Shown here: one piece after another, positions 9,655 through 19,899 of the stretch
How positions within the stretch are numbered: the stretch's first letter is position 1
How the letters are laid out: the number at the start of each line of letters is the position of its first letter
From: Pseudomonadota bacterium
Lineage (GTDB): Bacteria; Pseudomonadota; Gammaproteobacteria; Acidiferrobacterales; Acidiferrobacteraceae
Direction: 5' to 3'
DNA length: 64,000 bases
NCBI GenBank assembly: GCA_021827145.1
Contig: JAKAXK010000002.1
Coordinates: forward strand, 21,484-85,483
Position numbers and translations under genes: made by a program
Notes under the pieces: generated by a model
What the model saw: the letters and a program-made list of their open reading frames with translations, nothing else
The model's database searches: none
Told to the model about the DNA's origin: nothing

Positions 9655-10889
9655 TGCCCGCCTTCCGCTACAAGGGGCGCAATGGCCGTGGCGAGGCGGT
9701 TGCGGGGCTCATGGAGGGGGCGAGCCCGGACGCGGTGGCGAGCCACCTCTTCAATCTCGGCATCACACCCATCGACATCCGCGGGACCGCAACCAAATCG
9801 CAAGCCTTGTGGCTCCGCGAGCTCGGCCGCTCGCGCGTCGACCTGACCGATCTCGTCCTGTTTTGTCGGCAGATGTACACCCTCCTCAAGGCGGGTGTAC
9901 CCATCATGCAGGCCTTGCAGGGTCTGCGCGATTCCACGCACAATCGCACGCTCGCCTCCGTCATCGGGCAGCTCAACGACGCCCTGGACGCGGGTCTCGA
10001 CTTGACCGCCGCCGTGAAGCGTCATCCCAAGATCTTCTCGACCTTGTTCGTGGCCTTGATCCAGATCGGGGAGACGAGTGGCACGCTCGATCAATCGTTT
10101 CTGCAGCTCGCGGGTTATCTGGAGCGTGACCGCGAGACCGAGCAGCGCGTCAAATCGGCTACCCGTTACCCCAGTTTCGTCGTAGTCGCCCTGGTTCTCG
10201 CGGTCTTCATCATCAACATCTTTGTCATTCCGGCCTTCGCCCATGTCTATGCCGGCCTGCACGCCAAACTGCCGCTTGCCACCCGCATCCTGATCGCGGC
10301 GTCCAATTTCACGGTGCATTATTGGTACGAGGTCCTGGGCGCGGTCGCGCTTACCGTGCTCGGGGTGCGCGCTTATGTGCGCACGACCGGTGGACGTTAT
10401 CGGTGGCACAGACTGCGTCTTAGGCTTCCGATCATAGGGCCCATTCTGACCCGCGCCCTGCTCGGGCGCTTTGCGCGCGCCCTTGCCATCACCGTGAAAA
10501 GCGGCGTACCGCTGATACAGGGTCTCACCGTCATAAGCCGGGCGGTCGACAATGACTATGTGGCCGCGCGCGTGCTACAGATGCGCGATGGCGTGGAGCG
10601 CGGCGAGACGCTTGCACGTGCGGCGCAGGCCACGGGAATGTTCCCTCCGCTCGTGCTGCAAATGGTGACGGTGGGTGAGGACAGCGGCGCGATCGACAGC
10701 CTCATGACCGAGGTTGCGGATTATTACGAACGCGAGGTGGACTACGATCTGCGCAACTTGAGCACCGCCATAGAGCCGCTGCTGGTGGTCGCCATGGGGA
10801 TCATGGTCTTGATATTGGCGCTCGGCGTGTTTCTGCCGATGTGGGATCTGGCCCATGCGGCCTTTCAGAGAAACGGGGGACAGGTATGA
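9654..10889 (+). CDS. mshG: GspF/PilC-family inner-membrane platform protein (MshG-like)
   Basis: FCRQMYTLLKAGVPIMQAL, IGETSGTLD, VGEDSGAID repeats; ATGA overlap with mshE. Confidence 0.92.
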   Translation: MPAFRYKGRNGRGEAVAGLMEGASPDAVASHLFNLGITPIDIRGTATKSQALWLRELGRSRVDLTDLVLFCRQMYTLLKAGVPIMQALQGLRDSTHNRTLASVIGQLNDALDAGLDLTAAVKRHPKIFSTLFVALIQIGETSGTLDQSFLQLAGYLERDRETEQRVKSATRYPSFVVVALVLAVFIINIFVIPAFAHVYAGLHAKLPLATRILIAASNFTVHYWYEVLGAVALTVLGVRAYVRTTGGRYRWHRLRLRLPIIGPILTRALLGRFARALAITVKSGVPLIQGLTVISRAVDNDYVAARVLQMRDGVERGETLARAAQATGMFPPLVLQMVTVGEDSGAIDSLMTEVADYYEREVDYDLRNLSTAIEPLLVVAMGIMVLILALGVFLPMWDLAHAAFQRNGGQV

Positions 10890-10909
10890 GGCGCGTTGGT
10901 GAACGCGGT

Positions 10910-10949
10910 GACCTCGCCGTCCGGCGAGGTCGGAAAAGTGCGGTTTTTT
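10910..10949 (+). terminator. Hairpin with downstream T-run between mshG and mshI
   Basis: GACCTCGCCG-TC-CGGCGAGGTC palindrome; T6 run begins 12 nt downstream, so not canonical. Confidence 0.35.
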
Positions 10950-11058
10950 GGGGGTGACGACCCGGGTTGTGCGTGCTACTGTCGGCAAAAGAGCGGCCGG
11001 CGGGGCTTGAACCCGCTTACAGGGTGGTCTCATAAAAGCTCGGTGATAAGGGGGGAGT

Positions 11059-11973
11059 ATGTGGGGACGCTTAAGGCGCGAGCGCAAGGGTGCCGGTCTG
11101 TCCGGCATCGGCGTGCATGCGTCGGGGCTTTCCTATGTGAGCGTCACCCGTCATCCACGGGGACCGGCGCGCGTGGAGGCCGCTGAATTCCGGCCCTTCG
11201 ACGGCGTGGAGCCCGCCCGGGTCCTGGCGCGGCTCGTGCTGGACCACGACCTCAAGCGCCGCCCCTGTACCACCCTTTTGCGGGAAGGCGAATATCGGCT
11301 CTTGCAGACCGAGGCGCCGGAGGTAAAGTCCGAGGAACTGCGTGCCGCGCTGCGCTGGCGCATAAAGGACTTGATCGATTTCCATGTCAATGACGCGACC
11401 ATAGATGTCTTCGATGTGCCCGTGCGCATGCCGGGACGGCCCGCGCTCGTTTATGTGGTCGTCGGACGCAATGAGGCGATACGCGAGCGCGTCGATCTCA
11501 TGCACAATGCCGGCGCGGCCCTCGACATCATAGATATCCCGGAGCTTGCGCAACGCAATCTGGCGCAGCTCCTCGCGCAAGACCAGGAAGGCGTGGCGCT
11601 GCTCACGCTGACGGAAGACGGTGGTTTTATCACCATTACGCGCAAGGGCGAGCTCTATCTGTCACGCGCGATCACCGACACCCCGGCGGCGCTCGCCGAT
11701 GCTCGGGGATTTGAGCGTCTACTGCTCGAGTTGCAGCGCTCTTTGGATTATTTCGAAAGCTCCTTTCGGCAGAGCCCCATCATGCATGTCGTCGTGGCGC
11801 CCGCGTCGACCCGCACCGAGCCGCTCGTGGCCTTCCTGCAGACGCACCTCGTCCAGCGCGTCGTACCTTGGGAGGCGGGGCACTACGGAGACGTCGAACT
11901 AGCCGTCCCTGTCCCGGAGACCTGTCTCCTGACGTTGGGCGCGGCCCTGCGCCATGAGAAGGTGGTCCTATGA
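11059..11973 (+). CDS. mshI: MshI-like (PilM-type) biogenesis protein
   Basis: LRAALRWRIKDLIDFHVNDATIDVFDVP; LLLELQRSLDYFESSFRQ; gene order. Confidence 0.82.
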   Translation: MWGRLRRERKGAGLSGIGVHASGLSYVSVTRHPRGPARVEAAEFRPFDGVEPARVLARLVLDHDLKRRPCTTLLREGEYRLLQTEAPEVKSEELRAALRWRIKDLIDFHVNDATIDVFDVPVRMPGRPALVYVVVGRNEAIRERVDLMHNAGAALDIIDIPELAQRNLAQLLAQDQEGVALLTLTEDGGFITITRKGELYLSRAITDTPAALADARGFERLLLELQRSLDYFESSFRQSPIMHVVVAPASTRTEPLVAFLQTHLVQRVVPWEAGHYGDVELAVPVPETCLLTLGAALRHEKVVL

Positions 11974-12617
11974 GCGCTCAGCAGATCAACCTTTACCACC
12001 CCATCTTTCGCCGCGAGCAAAAGCTGTTCTCGGCCGTCACCATGATGCGCGCATGGTTTGCTTTACTCGCGGTAGGGGTTGCCGCGGCGGCATTCGACGC
12101 CTGGCAAGTCCACGGGCTGGCCGGGGCGCTTGCAAACGCTCAGCGCACCGAGCAGGCCGCTCAGGCGCAGCTGGTATCCGCCGAGCACATTTTTGGTGTA
12201 GGTCACGCCCGCGCACAACTGGCGGCACTGGAGGCGCGCGAGCGGGCCCTGAAGGGGGTCGCGCGTTTCTTGCGCGAGAGCCGGCGTGCCGAGGTGGGGC
12301 CCGCCCCCGTGCTGCTTGCCATGAGCGACGCCATCGTGCCCGGAGTCTGGATCACGCGCTTCTCGCTGGACCGCAAGCGCCACGCCTTGATACTGGCGGG
12401 CCATAGTATGCGTCCCGCGCAGGTGCCACTTTTCCTGCATCGCCTCGTAGCTCGTCCCACGCTTGTCGGCTACCGGTTCCGAACGTTTGCCATTACACGC
12501 CCCCGTCATGCCGCGCATTACAGGCCCTATGTGGACTTTACGGCGAGTACGGCAGCCTCGAAGTCGAAGGCCGCGATGAAGTCGGACGCGCCACGTTCTG
12601 CCAAGGGGGCGACATGA
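11970..12617 (+). CDS. PilN-like assembly protein
   Basis: QQINLYHPIFRREQK N-terminus, single TM, order after MshI. Confidence 0.8.
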   Translation: MSAQQINLYHPIFRREQKLFSAVTMMRAWFALLAVGVAAAAFDAWQVHGLAGALANAQRTEQAAQAQLVSAEHIFGVGHARAQLAALEARERALKGVARFLRESRRAEVGPAPVLLAMSDAIVPGVWITRFSLDRKRHALILAGHSMRPAQVPLFLHRLVARPTLVGYRFRTFAITRPRHAAHYRPYVDFTASTAASKSKAAMKSDAPRSAKGAT

Positions 12618-13252
12618 ACGTGAAGGCGTTGTTTGCGACTGGGCAGGAGCGGATCGACGCGCTCACCTTGCGCGAACGCATTTTACTCTTCGCGGCCATC
12701 GTGGCTGTCACCTATGGGCTCGTGGTGGCGGTCGCGATCCATCCACTCGAGGTCCGCGCGCAGGTCGTCAAGACCGATCTTGTGAAGACCCGCGCCCAGA
12801 CGGCCGTCGTCAATACCCGACTCGAGACCTTGCTGGCGCCCGGCACGCGGGCCCGCGAGCACGCGGAGCGCAAAACCTTGAGTCGCCAGATCCGTGTCCT
12901 GAGAAGGCGTCTTGCGCGCCTCACAGGGGCTTTGGTGCCGGCGCGCGAGATGCCAGCGCTCTTGCGTGAGGTGCTGGCCCGCACGCCAGGAGTGACGCTC
13001 GTGGCGCTGACGAATCGAGGCACGATCGCCATGCGCCGTAGCCCGAAGGCCAAACCGTTCATCTATCGGCACGAGATGGCGCTGGTGGTGCGCGGACCCT
13101 ACCGGGCTTTGGTCCATTACCTGACGGCGCTTGCCCACACCAAGAGGCACGTGCTGTGGGGTCGCGTGACCCTCACGGCGGATCACTACCCCTTTTCCAC
13201 GCTGCGGTTGCGCGTCTACACCCTGAGTTCCCATGAGGCCTTGCTCGAATGA
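12614..13252 (+). CDS. mshJ: MshJ-like (PilO/GspM-type) protein
   Basis: Single TM, coiled-coil, VRGPYRALVHYLTALAHTKRHVLWGRV; ATGA overlap. Confidence 0.8.
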   Translation: MNVKALFATGQERIDALTLRERILLFAAIVAVTYGLVVAVAIHPLEVRAQVVKTDLVKTRAQTAVVNTRLETLLAPGTRAREHAERKTLSRQIRVLRRRLARLTGALVPAREMPALLREVLARTPGVTLVALTNRGTIAMRRSPKAKPFIYRHEMALVVRGPYRALVHYLTALAHTKRHVLWGRVTLTADHYPFSTLRLRVYTLSSHEALLE

Positions 13253-13620
13253 TTGGCACGGTCCTTGTATGGTATCGGAGCATGAATAGAAAACGATTCA
13301 TAGCAATGGTGCTCGTCGCCTTGGCGCAAGGCGCCCCGGCCTATGGTTTGACGGACCCGACGCGGCCCCCGTGGCTCGCGCCGATCGACCCCCGGCCCGC
13401 GCACGCGGGTCTCCAGGCGATTTTGCGCGATGGGCCGCGGCAGCTTGCGATCATTGACGGGCGACTGTCGGCCGTGGGGGCGCGCGTCGGGATCGATCGT
13501 CTGGTCGCTATCCGCAGGAACTCGGTGGTACTTTCCGGACCCCATGGGACACGTCGGTTGTTCCTGGGCTCGCAAGGCGGAATCAAGAAGACGGCGATTT
13601 TAAAGGAAGGCGCTTCATGA
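13249..13620 (+). CDS. mshK: MshK-like protein
   Basis: DPTRPPW motif, LQAIL...AIIDGR; between MshJ-like and secretin. Confidence 0.78.
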   Translation: MIGTVLVWYRSMNRKRFIAMVLVALAQGAPAYGLTDPTRPPWLAPIDPRPAHAGLQAILRDGPRQLAIIDGRLSAVGARVGIDRLVAIRRNSVVLSGPHGTRRLFLGSQGGIKKTAILKEGAS

Positions 13621-15332
13621 GCTATGCGTATCCGCGGTGGTTTATGGCGAGCATGTTGCTCGCGTTAGGGGCTTGCGCTCCGCGCGGATTCGACAAGCCG
13701 CTTACGGCGCGCATGCAGCACAAGCTCGCATCCGCCGCGCGTTCACAGAACAAGGTCGCGATCCCCGCCGCTGTGGCAAGCGCGCTCGTACCGCCGGTCA
13801 CGATCCGGCTCCCGCGTGCCCGCGCATTGGCCGTTCCGAGCCGTTTCGATTTCAATACAGACAATGCGCCCGCCGCGCAGGTATTCACGCAACTCGTGCG
13901 TGGCACATCCTATAGCGTCGCCTTGCCGAGCCGTCTCGCGGGGCGTATCACCGTGCATTTGAAGAATGTGACGGTGCCCGAGGCGATGCGTGTCATACGC
14001 ACCGAGAACGGTTATCAGTATCGGCGTCGCGGACACCAGTATTACATTTTGCCACCGGGTCTCAGGACCGAGATCTTTCGGGTCCATTATCTTGATATCG
14101 TGCGCACCGGCACTTCGGAGACGCGGCTCACGGGCCAAAGCCTCACGAGCGTTGGGACGAGCGGCGGCATGACGGGTGGTGCACCCATGCCTTCGAGCGG
14201 TCAGCGGACCACGGCCCCCACGATTTCCGTGAAGACCACCTCGCGCAGCGATTTTTGGAAGACACTTGCGACGACCGTGACGGCACTCGTCGGCAAGGGG
14301 CCGGGGCACGAAGTCATCGCCAATCCTCAAGCGGGTCTGCTGGTGGTGCGCGCCGGCCCCCGGACCCTTTACACCGTGAGCCGCTTTCTGCGTCTCACGC
14401 AGGCCAGCGTGGATCGCGAGGTCGTCATCGACGCCAAGATCCTCGAAGTCGACCTGAAGAGCGGCTACCAGAGCGGTATCGACTGGGCGAAGCTCGGCAA
14501 CGTCGCCGGCGCCCAACTCATGGGCGCGCAAACGGGAGGCAGCCAGCTCCTGTCTTCGGGGGTGTCGACCATAGGCGGTAACGCCGGCAACATCAATCCC
14601 GCGACCGGCACTCCGAATCCATATGGGCCAAGCGCCTACTCGCCCATCGACAATACCGCCGTGTCGGCCTTTGGCGGCATCTTCAGTCTCGCGCTGCATG
14701 CTGGTAACTTCGCTGCCTTCATTCAGCTTCTAAACACCGAGGGGCGCGTCCAGGTCCTATCGAGTCCGCGCGTGTCTACGATGAACGAACAGAAGGCCGT
14801 CATTAAGGTCGGAGGCGACCAGTTCTTCGTGACCGGGGTCACGAACACCCAGTCTCTGGTCGGTATCTCTCCCGTCAGCACGCCGGCTGTCGAGCTTTCA
14901 CCGTTCTTCTCAGGCATCGCGCTCGATGTGACACCCGAGATCGATGGTCATGGATCGGTGGTTCTTTACATCCACCCCTCGGTGAGCCAAGTCACGCAGA
15001 TCAATCAGCAGTTCAGCGTCTCGGGGCAGGCCTTCAATCTGCCGCTTGCCTCAAGCTCCATCCAGGAGTCGGATTCGGTGGTGCGCGCGCAGAGTGGCCA
15101 GGTGATCGTCATCGGCGGCTTGATGAAAGAAGGGTCGACGAACAACAATGCCACGGTGCCCTTGCTCGGCAACATCCCGATCCTCGGGAATCTCTTCAAG
15201 GATAAAAAGGTGGTGAGGGTCAAGAAGGAACTTGTGATCCTTCTGAAGCCGACGGTCGTGAACTTAGGTGAGCCGTGGCGGCAGGAGCTGTCGCGCGCCC
15301 AGAGGCAGATTACGCGCATAACGGGACATTAA
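13617..15332 (+). CDS. mshL: Secretin, MshL-like
   Basis: Lipobox-like LLALGAC; secretin C-domain VLSSPRVSTMNEQKAVIKVG, GQVIVIGGLMKE, PLLGNIPILGNLFK. Confidence 0.93.
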   Translation: MSYAYPRWFMASMLLALGACAPRGFDKPLTARMQHKLASAARSQNKVAIPAAVASALVPPVTIRLPRARALAVPSRFDFNTDNAPAAQVFTQLVRGTSYSVALPSRLAGRITVHLKNVTVPEAMRVIRTENGYQYRRRGHQYYILPPGLRTEIFRVHYLDIVRTGTSETRLTGQSLTSVGTSGGMTGGAPMPSSGQRTTAPTISVKTTSRSDFWKTLATTVTALVGKGPGHEVIANPQAGLLVVRAGPRTLYTVSRFLRLTQASVDREVVIDAKILEVDLKSGYQSGIDWAKLGNVAGAQLMGAQTGGSQLLSSGVSTIGGNAGNINPATGTPNPYGPSAYSPIDNTAVSAFGGIFSLALHAGNFAAFIQLLNTEGRVQVLSSPRVSTMNEQKAVIKVGGDQFFVTGVTNTQSLVGISPVSTPAVELSPFFSGIALDVTPEIDGHGSVVLYIHPSVSQVTQINQQFSVSGQAFNLPLASSSIQESDSVVRAQSGQVIVIGGLMKEGSTNNNATVPLLGNIPILGNLFKDKKVVRVKKELVILLKPTVVNLGEPWRQELSRAQRQITRITGH

Positions 15333-16193
15333 ATGTACGAGCGCTACTTCGGGCTTCGCGAACTTCCCTTCGGGCTTACGCCGGATACCGAGTACTATTT
15401 TGCCCATGCGCGCCACCAAGAAGCCTTGAATATGTTGCTCGCCGCCGTGCGTATGGGCGAGGGTTTTCTGAAAGTGACGGGCGAAGTGGGTACGGGTAAG
15501 ACGCTTCTTTGCCGCAAGTTTCTCGCCGTCCTTGCCGCCGACCCGGAATTTATCACGGCCTATATTCCTAACCCCGCGCTCGAGTCCGTCGCGCTGTTGG
15601 AGGCCATCGCTGCCGAATTGGGGCTCCCGGCGGTCGCTGGCGCCAGCCCTCATGCCCTCATGCGCGCCCTGAGCGAACATTTGATTGCAAGCTGCGCGCA
15701 AGGGCGCCGCGTGATCCTCTGTCTGGATGAGGTCCAGGCGATGCCCATGGAGACGCTGGAGTCTCTGCGGCTCATCAGCAACCTCGAGACCGAGAAACGC
15801 AAGCTCCTGCAGATCGTGCTGTTCGGCCAACCGGAGCTCGACGTGCGCCTCGAGGAGCGGCAAGTTCGCCAATTGCGCCAACGCATCGCCTTCTCCTGCC
15901 GTCTTGCGCCTTTGTCACTGGCCGACACGGATGACTATTTGCGGCACAGGCTGCATGTGGCGGGCTACGAAGGCCCTGCGCTTTTTGGGAAGGGCGCCTT
16001 GCGTGTCCTCTACCGGGCGTCGGGTGGCGTCCCGCGGCTCGCCAACATCCTCGCCCATAAATCGCTCATGGTCGCCTACGGTGAAGGGTCGGCGCAGGTG
16101 CGGGCCCGGCATATGCGGCTTGCCTGCGCTGACACCGAGGCCACCCGCGGTCATGCGGGCCTTTTTGGTTTCCTGCCCTGGGGGCGTCGATGA
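15333..16193 (+). CDS. mshM: MshM-like AAA ATPase (ExeA family)
   Basis: YFGLRELPFGLTPDTEYYFAHARHQEALN; GEVGTGKTLLCRKF. Confidence 0.92.
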   Translation: MYERYFGLRELPFGLTPDTEYYFAHARHQEALNMLLAAVRMGEGFLKVTGEVGTGKTLLCRKFLAVLAADPEFITAYIPNPALESVALLEAIAAELGLPAVAGASPHALMRALSEHLIASCAQGRRVILCLDEVQAMPMETLESLRLISNLETEKRKLLQIVLFGQPELDVRLEERQVRQLRQRIAFSCRLAPLSLADTDDYLRHRLHVAGYEGPALFGKGALRVLYRASGGVPRLANILAHKSLMVAYGEGSAQVRARHMRLACADTEATRGHAGLFGFLPWGRR

Positions 16194-17230
16194 GTCTCAT
16201 CAATAAAGTCCTGCGTGATCTCGAGGCCCGTGAGCGCGACGAGCAAGCATCACAGTCGCGCCCGGTGCTGACCGATCTGCGCGCTGCGCCCGAATCGCCC
16301 GAGCGCTCGGGGGTCCCGCGCGCGACATGGCTGCTGCTGGCGGTGGCAATCGTCGCCATCGCTGTGCTTGTAGCCTGGGTGGTCGGGCGCGGGCCCGCGC
16401 GCGCCCCGGCCGCCAGGGTCGTCCACGCCTCCGTCGCGCCCCCGAAGGGGGTGCGCGTAGCGCCGGTGGCCGTCGCGCCGCCCAAGACTAAGGCGTCACC
16501 GGCCGGTGCGCGCGCAAGATCGGTTGTGAAGCCTGTCCCTTCCCGCGCCTTCGTCTCCGCCGCCCACCCGCCGATCGCACCGCATAGGGTCACGCGTAGG
16601 ACACGAGCCGGATCTGCCGCCATATCCCGGCATCGGAAGCCCTTGACGGCGGTCGAGCAGGCGCAGAGCGCCTACCGTCGCGCCGTGCAGGCCTTGCAGG
16701 CCGGGGACACCGCGCAGGCGCGCGCGGCCTTGCGCGCGGCACTGCGTGCCCGTCCGACGAGTCTGCGGGCGGCACTGCTGCTGGCGACCCTCGATATCCA
16801 GGGGGCGCATCTGCGTGGCGCCCGCCACATCTTACGGACCACCTTGCACGCCCATCCTCATGCGCTGCCAGCGGTGATGTTGCTCGCACAGGTCGATCTG
16901 CGGCGCGGTCGGCCGGCGGATGCAGCCCGCACCCTTGGGCGCGCGCAGCCCTTGGGCGCGGCCAGTCACTCTTATTGGGCCTTGCTGGCCGCCTCCCGTC
17001 TGCGCGCCGGGGATCAAGCCGGGGCGCTTTCCGCCTACCGCAGCGGCCTCAAGCGATTTCCTGGAGACGGTTCCCTGTGGGTGGGCGAGGGGATCGTGGA
17101 GTCCCGGAGGGGACATACCCGGCGCGCACGCCTCGCGTGGCGCCAGGCCTCGCATTGTCCCTTGACTCCGGTGCTCGCTCGTTTCGTGCAGGCCGAGTTG
17201 CAGGGGGGTGGGGCGGCTCAGAAGCGATAA
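16190..17230 (+). CDS. mshN: MshN-like TPR protein
   Basis: MSLINKVLRDLEARE N-terminus, TM, TPR-like C-terminal half. Confidence 0.88.
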   Translation: MSLINKVLRDLEARERDEQASQSRPVLTDLRAAPESPERSGVPRATWLLLAVAIVAIAVLVAWVVGRGPARAPAARVVHASVAPPKGVRVAPVAVAPPKTKASPAGARARSVVKPVPSRAFVSAAHPPIAPHRVTRRTRAGSAAISRHRKPLTAVEQAQSAYRRAVQALQAGDTAQARAALRAALRARPTSLRAALLLATLDIQGAHLRGARHILRTTLHAHPHALPAVMLLAQVDLRRGRPADAARTLGRAQPLGAASHSYWALLAASRLRAGDQAGALSAYRSGLKRFPGDGSLWVGEGIVESRRGHTRRARLAWRQASHCPLTPVLARFVQAELQGGGAAQKR

Positions 17231-17871
17231 CCGATGCTCAACGAGGCGACCGGATAGGCCCGCAGACGGCGGGCCTGATGCTGGATCTGGGCGCGGACAG
17301 ACGCGATTTCGGCGGCCACCGCTGGGTTGGAGGCGGACCCCGGGGCGTTCAAGGTGGTCGTCGGCCGATCCCATAGGACACCCAGATCCACGGCGTAGGC
17401 GAAACCAGCCCGCATCCGCGCGTCATTGCTCAAGCCCAGCCCGAGATAGGGCGCGAAGCGCTGATACGTCACATTGCCGGTGATCGGTCCGACCGCGGAC
17501 GCGGGTATGCTGTAGCCGCTGATGTCGTAATAGCCGTTGACCGGGGTCGCGCTCAGATCGACGCGATTGTCGTCGTAATAGACGCCGGCCGTGAAATGGA
17601 AGACACCGCGGAAGGGATAGACATCGGCGAGCAGGGCCGCATTACGAAAGCGCGCGCGTGCGCGGTAGTTGAGCCCCTGGGTCGTTTCGCGGCGTGTGAG
17701 GCGGCCGTCGTTGGCGAGTAGTCGCGCATCGAGCCTATCCGCTACCAGCGGGAGCGAGAGCGTGGCGCCCACCCCTAAGGTGCCCGCGCCGACGCTTAGA
17801 CCTATGCCCGCCCAGGCGGGCACAACGACCGCGCCTGCCATCAAACCCCCCATTGCAAGTGTCCTGATCAT
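17218..17871 (-). CDS. Outer-membrane beta-barrel protein (OmpW/porin-like)
   Basis: Signal peptide MIRTLAMGGLMAGAVVVPAWA; YLGLGLS and terminal SIGYRF aromatic; convergent overlap with mshN. Confidence 0.65.
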   Translation of the reverse strand: MIRTLAMGGLMAGAVVVPAWAGIGLSVGAGTLGVGATLSLPLVADRLDARLLANDGRLTRRETTQGLNYRARARFRNAALLADVYPFRGVFHFTAGVYYDDNRVDLSATPVNGYYDISGYSIPASAVGPITGNVTYQRFAPYLGLGLSNDARMRAGFAYAVDLGVLWDRPTTTLNAPGSASNPAVAAEIASVRAQIQHQARRLRAYPVASLSIGYRF

Positions 17872-18013
17872 GATCGTAGTCCTCCCAGGATGCTCCGGCG
17901 CTTGGACGATATTCCAGGGCCGGCACTGATCCAACGGTCCTTAGGTCGCTCCAACCTTTATCGGCCGCGCGCCGCCACGTATGCTTGCGCTTCGAGAATC
18001 GAGACCTGAGTCG

Positions 18014-19183
18014 ATGGCAGGGAATCCCTTTGCAAGCCTATTGGAGCCGCTCTTCGCGCGTGCCCGCGCCCGGGACCTGTGGCGCCGCCGCGAGATCCGC
18101 ACATCTCCCCAGGCCCCCGTGATAGAGGTCGGGCACGAGACATTGCTGTCCTTCGCGAGCAATGACTATCTAGGCCTCGCCAGCGATCCGGGGGTCGTGG
18201 CGGCCTTGTGCGCGGGGGCCCGGCGCTACGGCGCCGGCGCCGGCGCCTCACACCTGCTCGGGGGTCATACCAGCGCTCACCATGAGCTCGAAGACGCCCT
18301 GGCCGCCTTTACGGGCGCGCCCCGGGCGCTGCTCTTCTCCACGGGTTATATGGCCAACCTGGCGCTTCTGACCACCTTGTGTCCGCGCCACGGAGGCGTC
18401 TTCGAGGATAGGCGCAATCATGCCTCCTTGTTGGACGCGGCAAGCCTCGCGCACGCGCGTAGGCATCGCTATCGGGATATGGGGGCACTACGCGCCGCAC
18501 TCGCGGCGGCGGGTCCCGGCGGTCTCATCGTCAGCGACGGCGTCTTCAGCATGGACGGCGACATGGCCGATGCCCCGGCGTTGCTGGCGCTCGCCCAGGC
18601 CCACGGCGCAGGACTCATATTGGATGATGCCCATGCCTTCGGGGTGGTGGGTCCGAGCGGACGTGGCACGCCGGCCGCCCATGGCCTGAGCTACGATCCG
18701 ACCCTCATCCACATGGGGACCCTCGGCAAGGCCTTCGGCGTTTTCGGCGCCTTCGTTGCCGCCGATAGCGACGTCATCGAGGCTTTGATTCAGCGCGCGC
18801 GGCCCTACATCTATACGACCGCCTTGCCGCCGGCCCTGGCGACATCCGCAAAGGTGGCCCTCGATCTCGTCATCGCGGGCGACCACAGACGTGCGATGCT
18901 GTTCGATCGCATCCGTCAGTTTCGTGAGGGCGCCACCGCCCTTGGCCTGCCATTGCTCCCCTCCTCCACCGCCATCCAAGCGGTGGTCTTCGGTGAGGCA
19001 TCGCGCGCGATCGCGGCCAGCGCCTTCCTTCGAGATCGCGGCTTGTATGTCCCGGCCATACGCCCGCCCACGGTCCCGCAAGGCAGCGCCCGTCTGCGGG
19101 TGGCCTTGTCGGCGGCCCATGGCACCGATGATGTCGACCGCCTGCTCGAGGCCCTCGCGACCTTGCCTAGGGACACGACCTGA
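18014..19183 (+). CDS. bioF: 8-amino-7-oxononanoate synthase
   Basis: SFASNDYLGLA, GAGASHLLGGHTSAHHELE, DDAHAFGVVG, GTLGKAFG motifs. Confidence 0.95.
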   Translation: MAGNPFASLLEPLFARARARDLWRRREIRTSPQAPVIEVGHETLLSFASNDYLGLASDPGVVAALCAGARRYGAGAGASHLLGGHTSAHHELEDALAAFTGAPRALLFSTGYMANLALLTTLCPRHGGVFEDRRNHASLLDAASLAHARRHRYRDMGALRAALAAAGPGGLIVSDGVFSMDGDMADAPALLALAQAHGAGLILDDAHAFGVVGPSGRGTPAAHGLSYDPTLIHMGTLGKAFGVFGAFVAADSDVIEALIQRARPYIYTTALPPALATSAKVALDLVIAGDHRRAMLFDRIRQFREGATALGLPLLPSSTAIQAVVFGEASRAIAASAFLRDRGLYVPAIRPPTVPQGSARLRVALSAAHGTDDVDRLLEALATLPRDTT

Positions 19184-19899
19184 TGATGTTTCTTCTTCAC
19201 GGCTGGGGCTTGAATCGACGCGTGTTCGCGGGCTTGGAGCAGGCCCTCGGCGTGCCCGCCCGATCCCTGGATCTCCCGGGTCACGGGGAGGCCCCCTATG
19301 AACCCGGCGCACTCGACCCCGATCGGCTCGCCGCACGCCTTGCCGTTTCCCATCCAGGGGCTCACGTTTGGCTCGGCTGGTCGCTTGGCGGGCTTGTAGC
19401 CCTGTCGCTGGCGGCCCGTCACCCGCAGTGCGTGAGTCGGCTCGTTCTCGTCGGGGCCACGCCGCGTTTCGCGCGCGCGCCCGACTGGCCGTGCGGCACC
19501 GAGCCCGCCGTCCTGCAGGCCTTCGCCGACCAACTGAGGGTCGACCACGCGGCCACCGTTCGACGTTTTCTGACCCTGCAGGCGGGGCCCGGGGCACGGG
19601 CGGAAACCCGCGCCCTCATGGCCCATCTGCAAGACGGTGGTATGCCGCAGGCCGCGGCGCTTGCCGAAGGACTCGCGATCCTTGAGGGGAGCGATCGGCG
19701 CGCGCTCCTGCCATCGATCCGCGTGCCGGTCTTGTTCGTGCATGCGGCCACTGACACCATCGTACCGATCGAGGCCGCGCGCGCCGCCTCGCGTCTCGTG
19801 CCGGACGGACGGCTTCAAGAGGCGGGCCGTGGGCATGCGCCCTTCCTGAACGCCGAGGATGCCGTTGCCACCCTCATACGAGATTTCCTCCGTGATTGA
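19183..19899 (+). CDS. bioH: Pimeloyl-ACP methyl ester carboxylesterase (alpha/beta hydrolase)
   Basis: LHGWGLNRRVF, GWSLGGLVAL nucleophile elbow, C-terminal GHAPF; between bioF and bioC. Confidence 0.92.
   Translation: MMFLLHGWGLNRRVFAGLEQALGVPARSLDLPGHGEAPYEPGALDPDRLAARLAVSHPGAHVWLGWSLGGLVALSLAARHPQCVSRLVLVGATPRFARAPDWPCGTEPAVLQAFADQLRVDHAATVRRFLTLQAGPGARAETRALMAHLQDGGMPQAAALAEGLAILEGSDRRALLPSIRVPVLFVHAATDTIVPIEAARAASRLVPDGRLQEAGRGHAPFLNAEDAVATLIRDFLRD

Noticed and set aside
11000-11016. Minus-strand GCGGG-TTCAAGC-CCCGC resembles a tRNA/tmRNA T-arm
   Set aside because: No matching 5' acceptor strand, D-arm or anticodon arm found upstream; treated as chance
13743-14699. 318-aa antisense ORF under mshL
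   Set aside because: GC-driven shadow ORF; secretin on + strand is unambiguous
18488-19597. 369-aa antisense ORF under bioF/bioH
   Set aside because: Shadow ORF with Arg/Gly-rich composition
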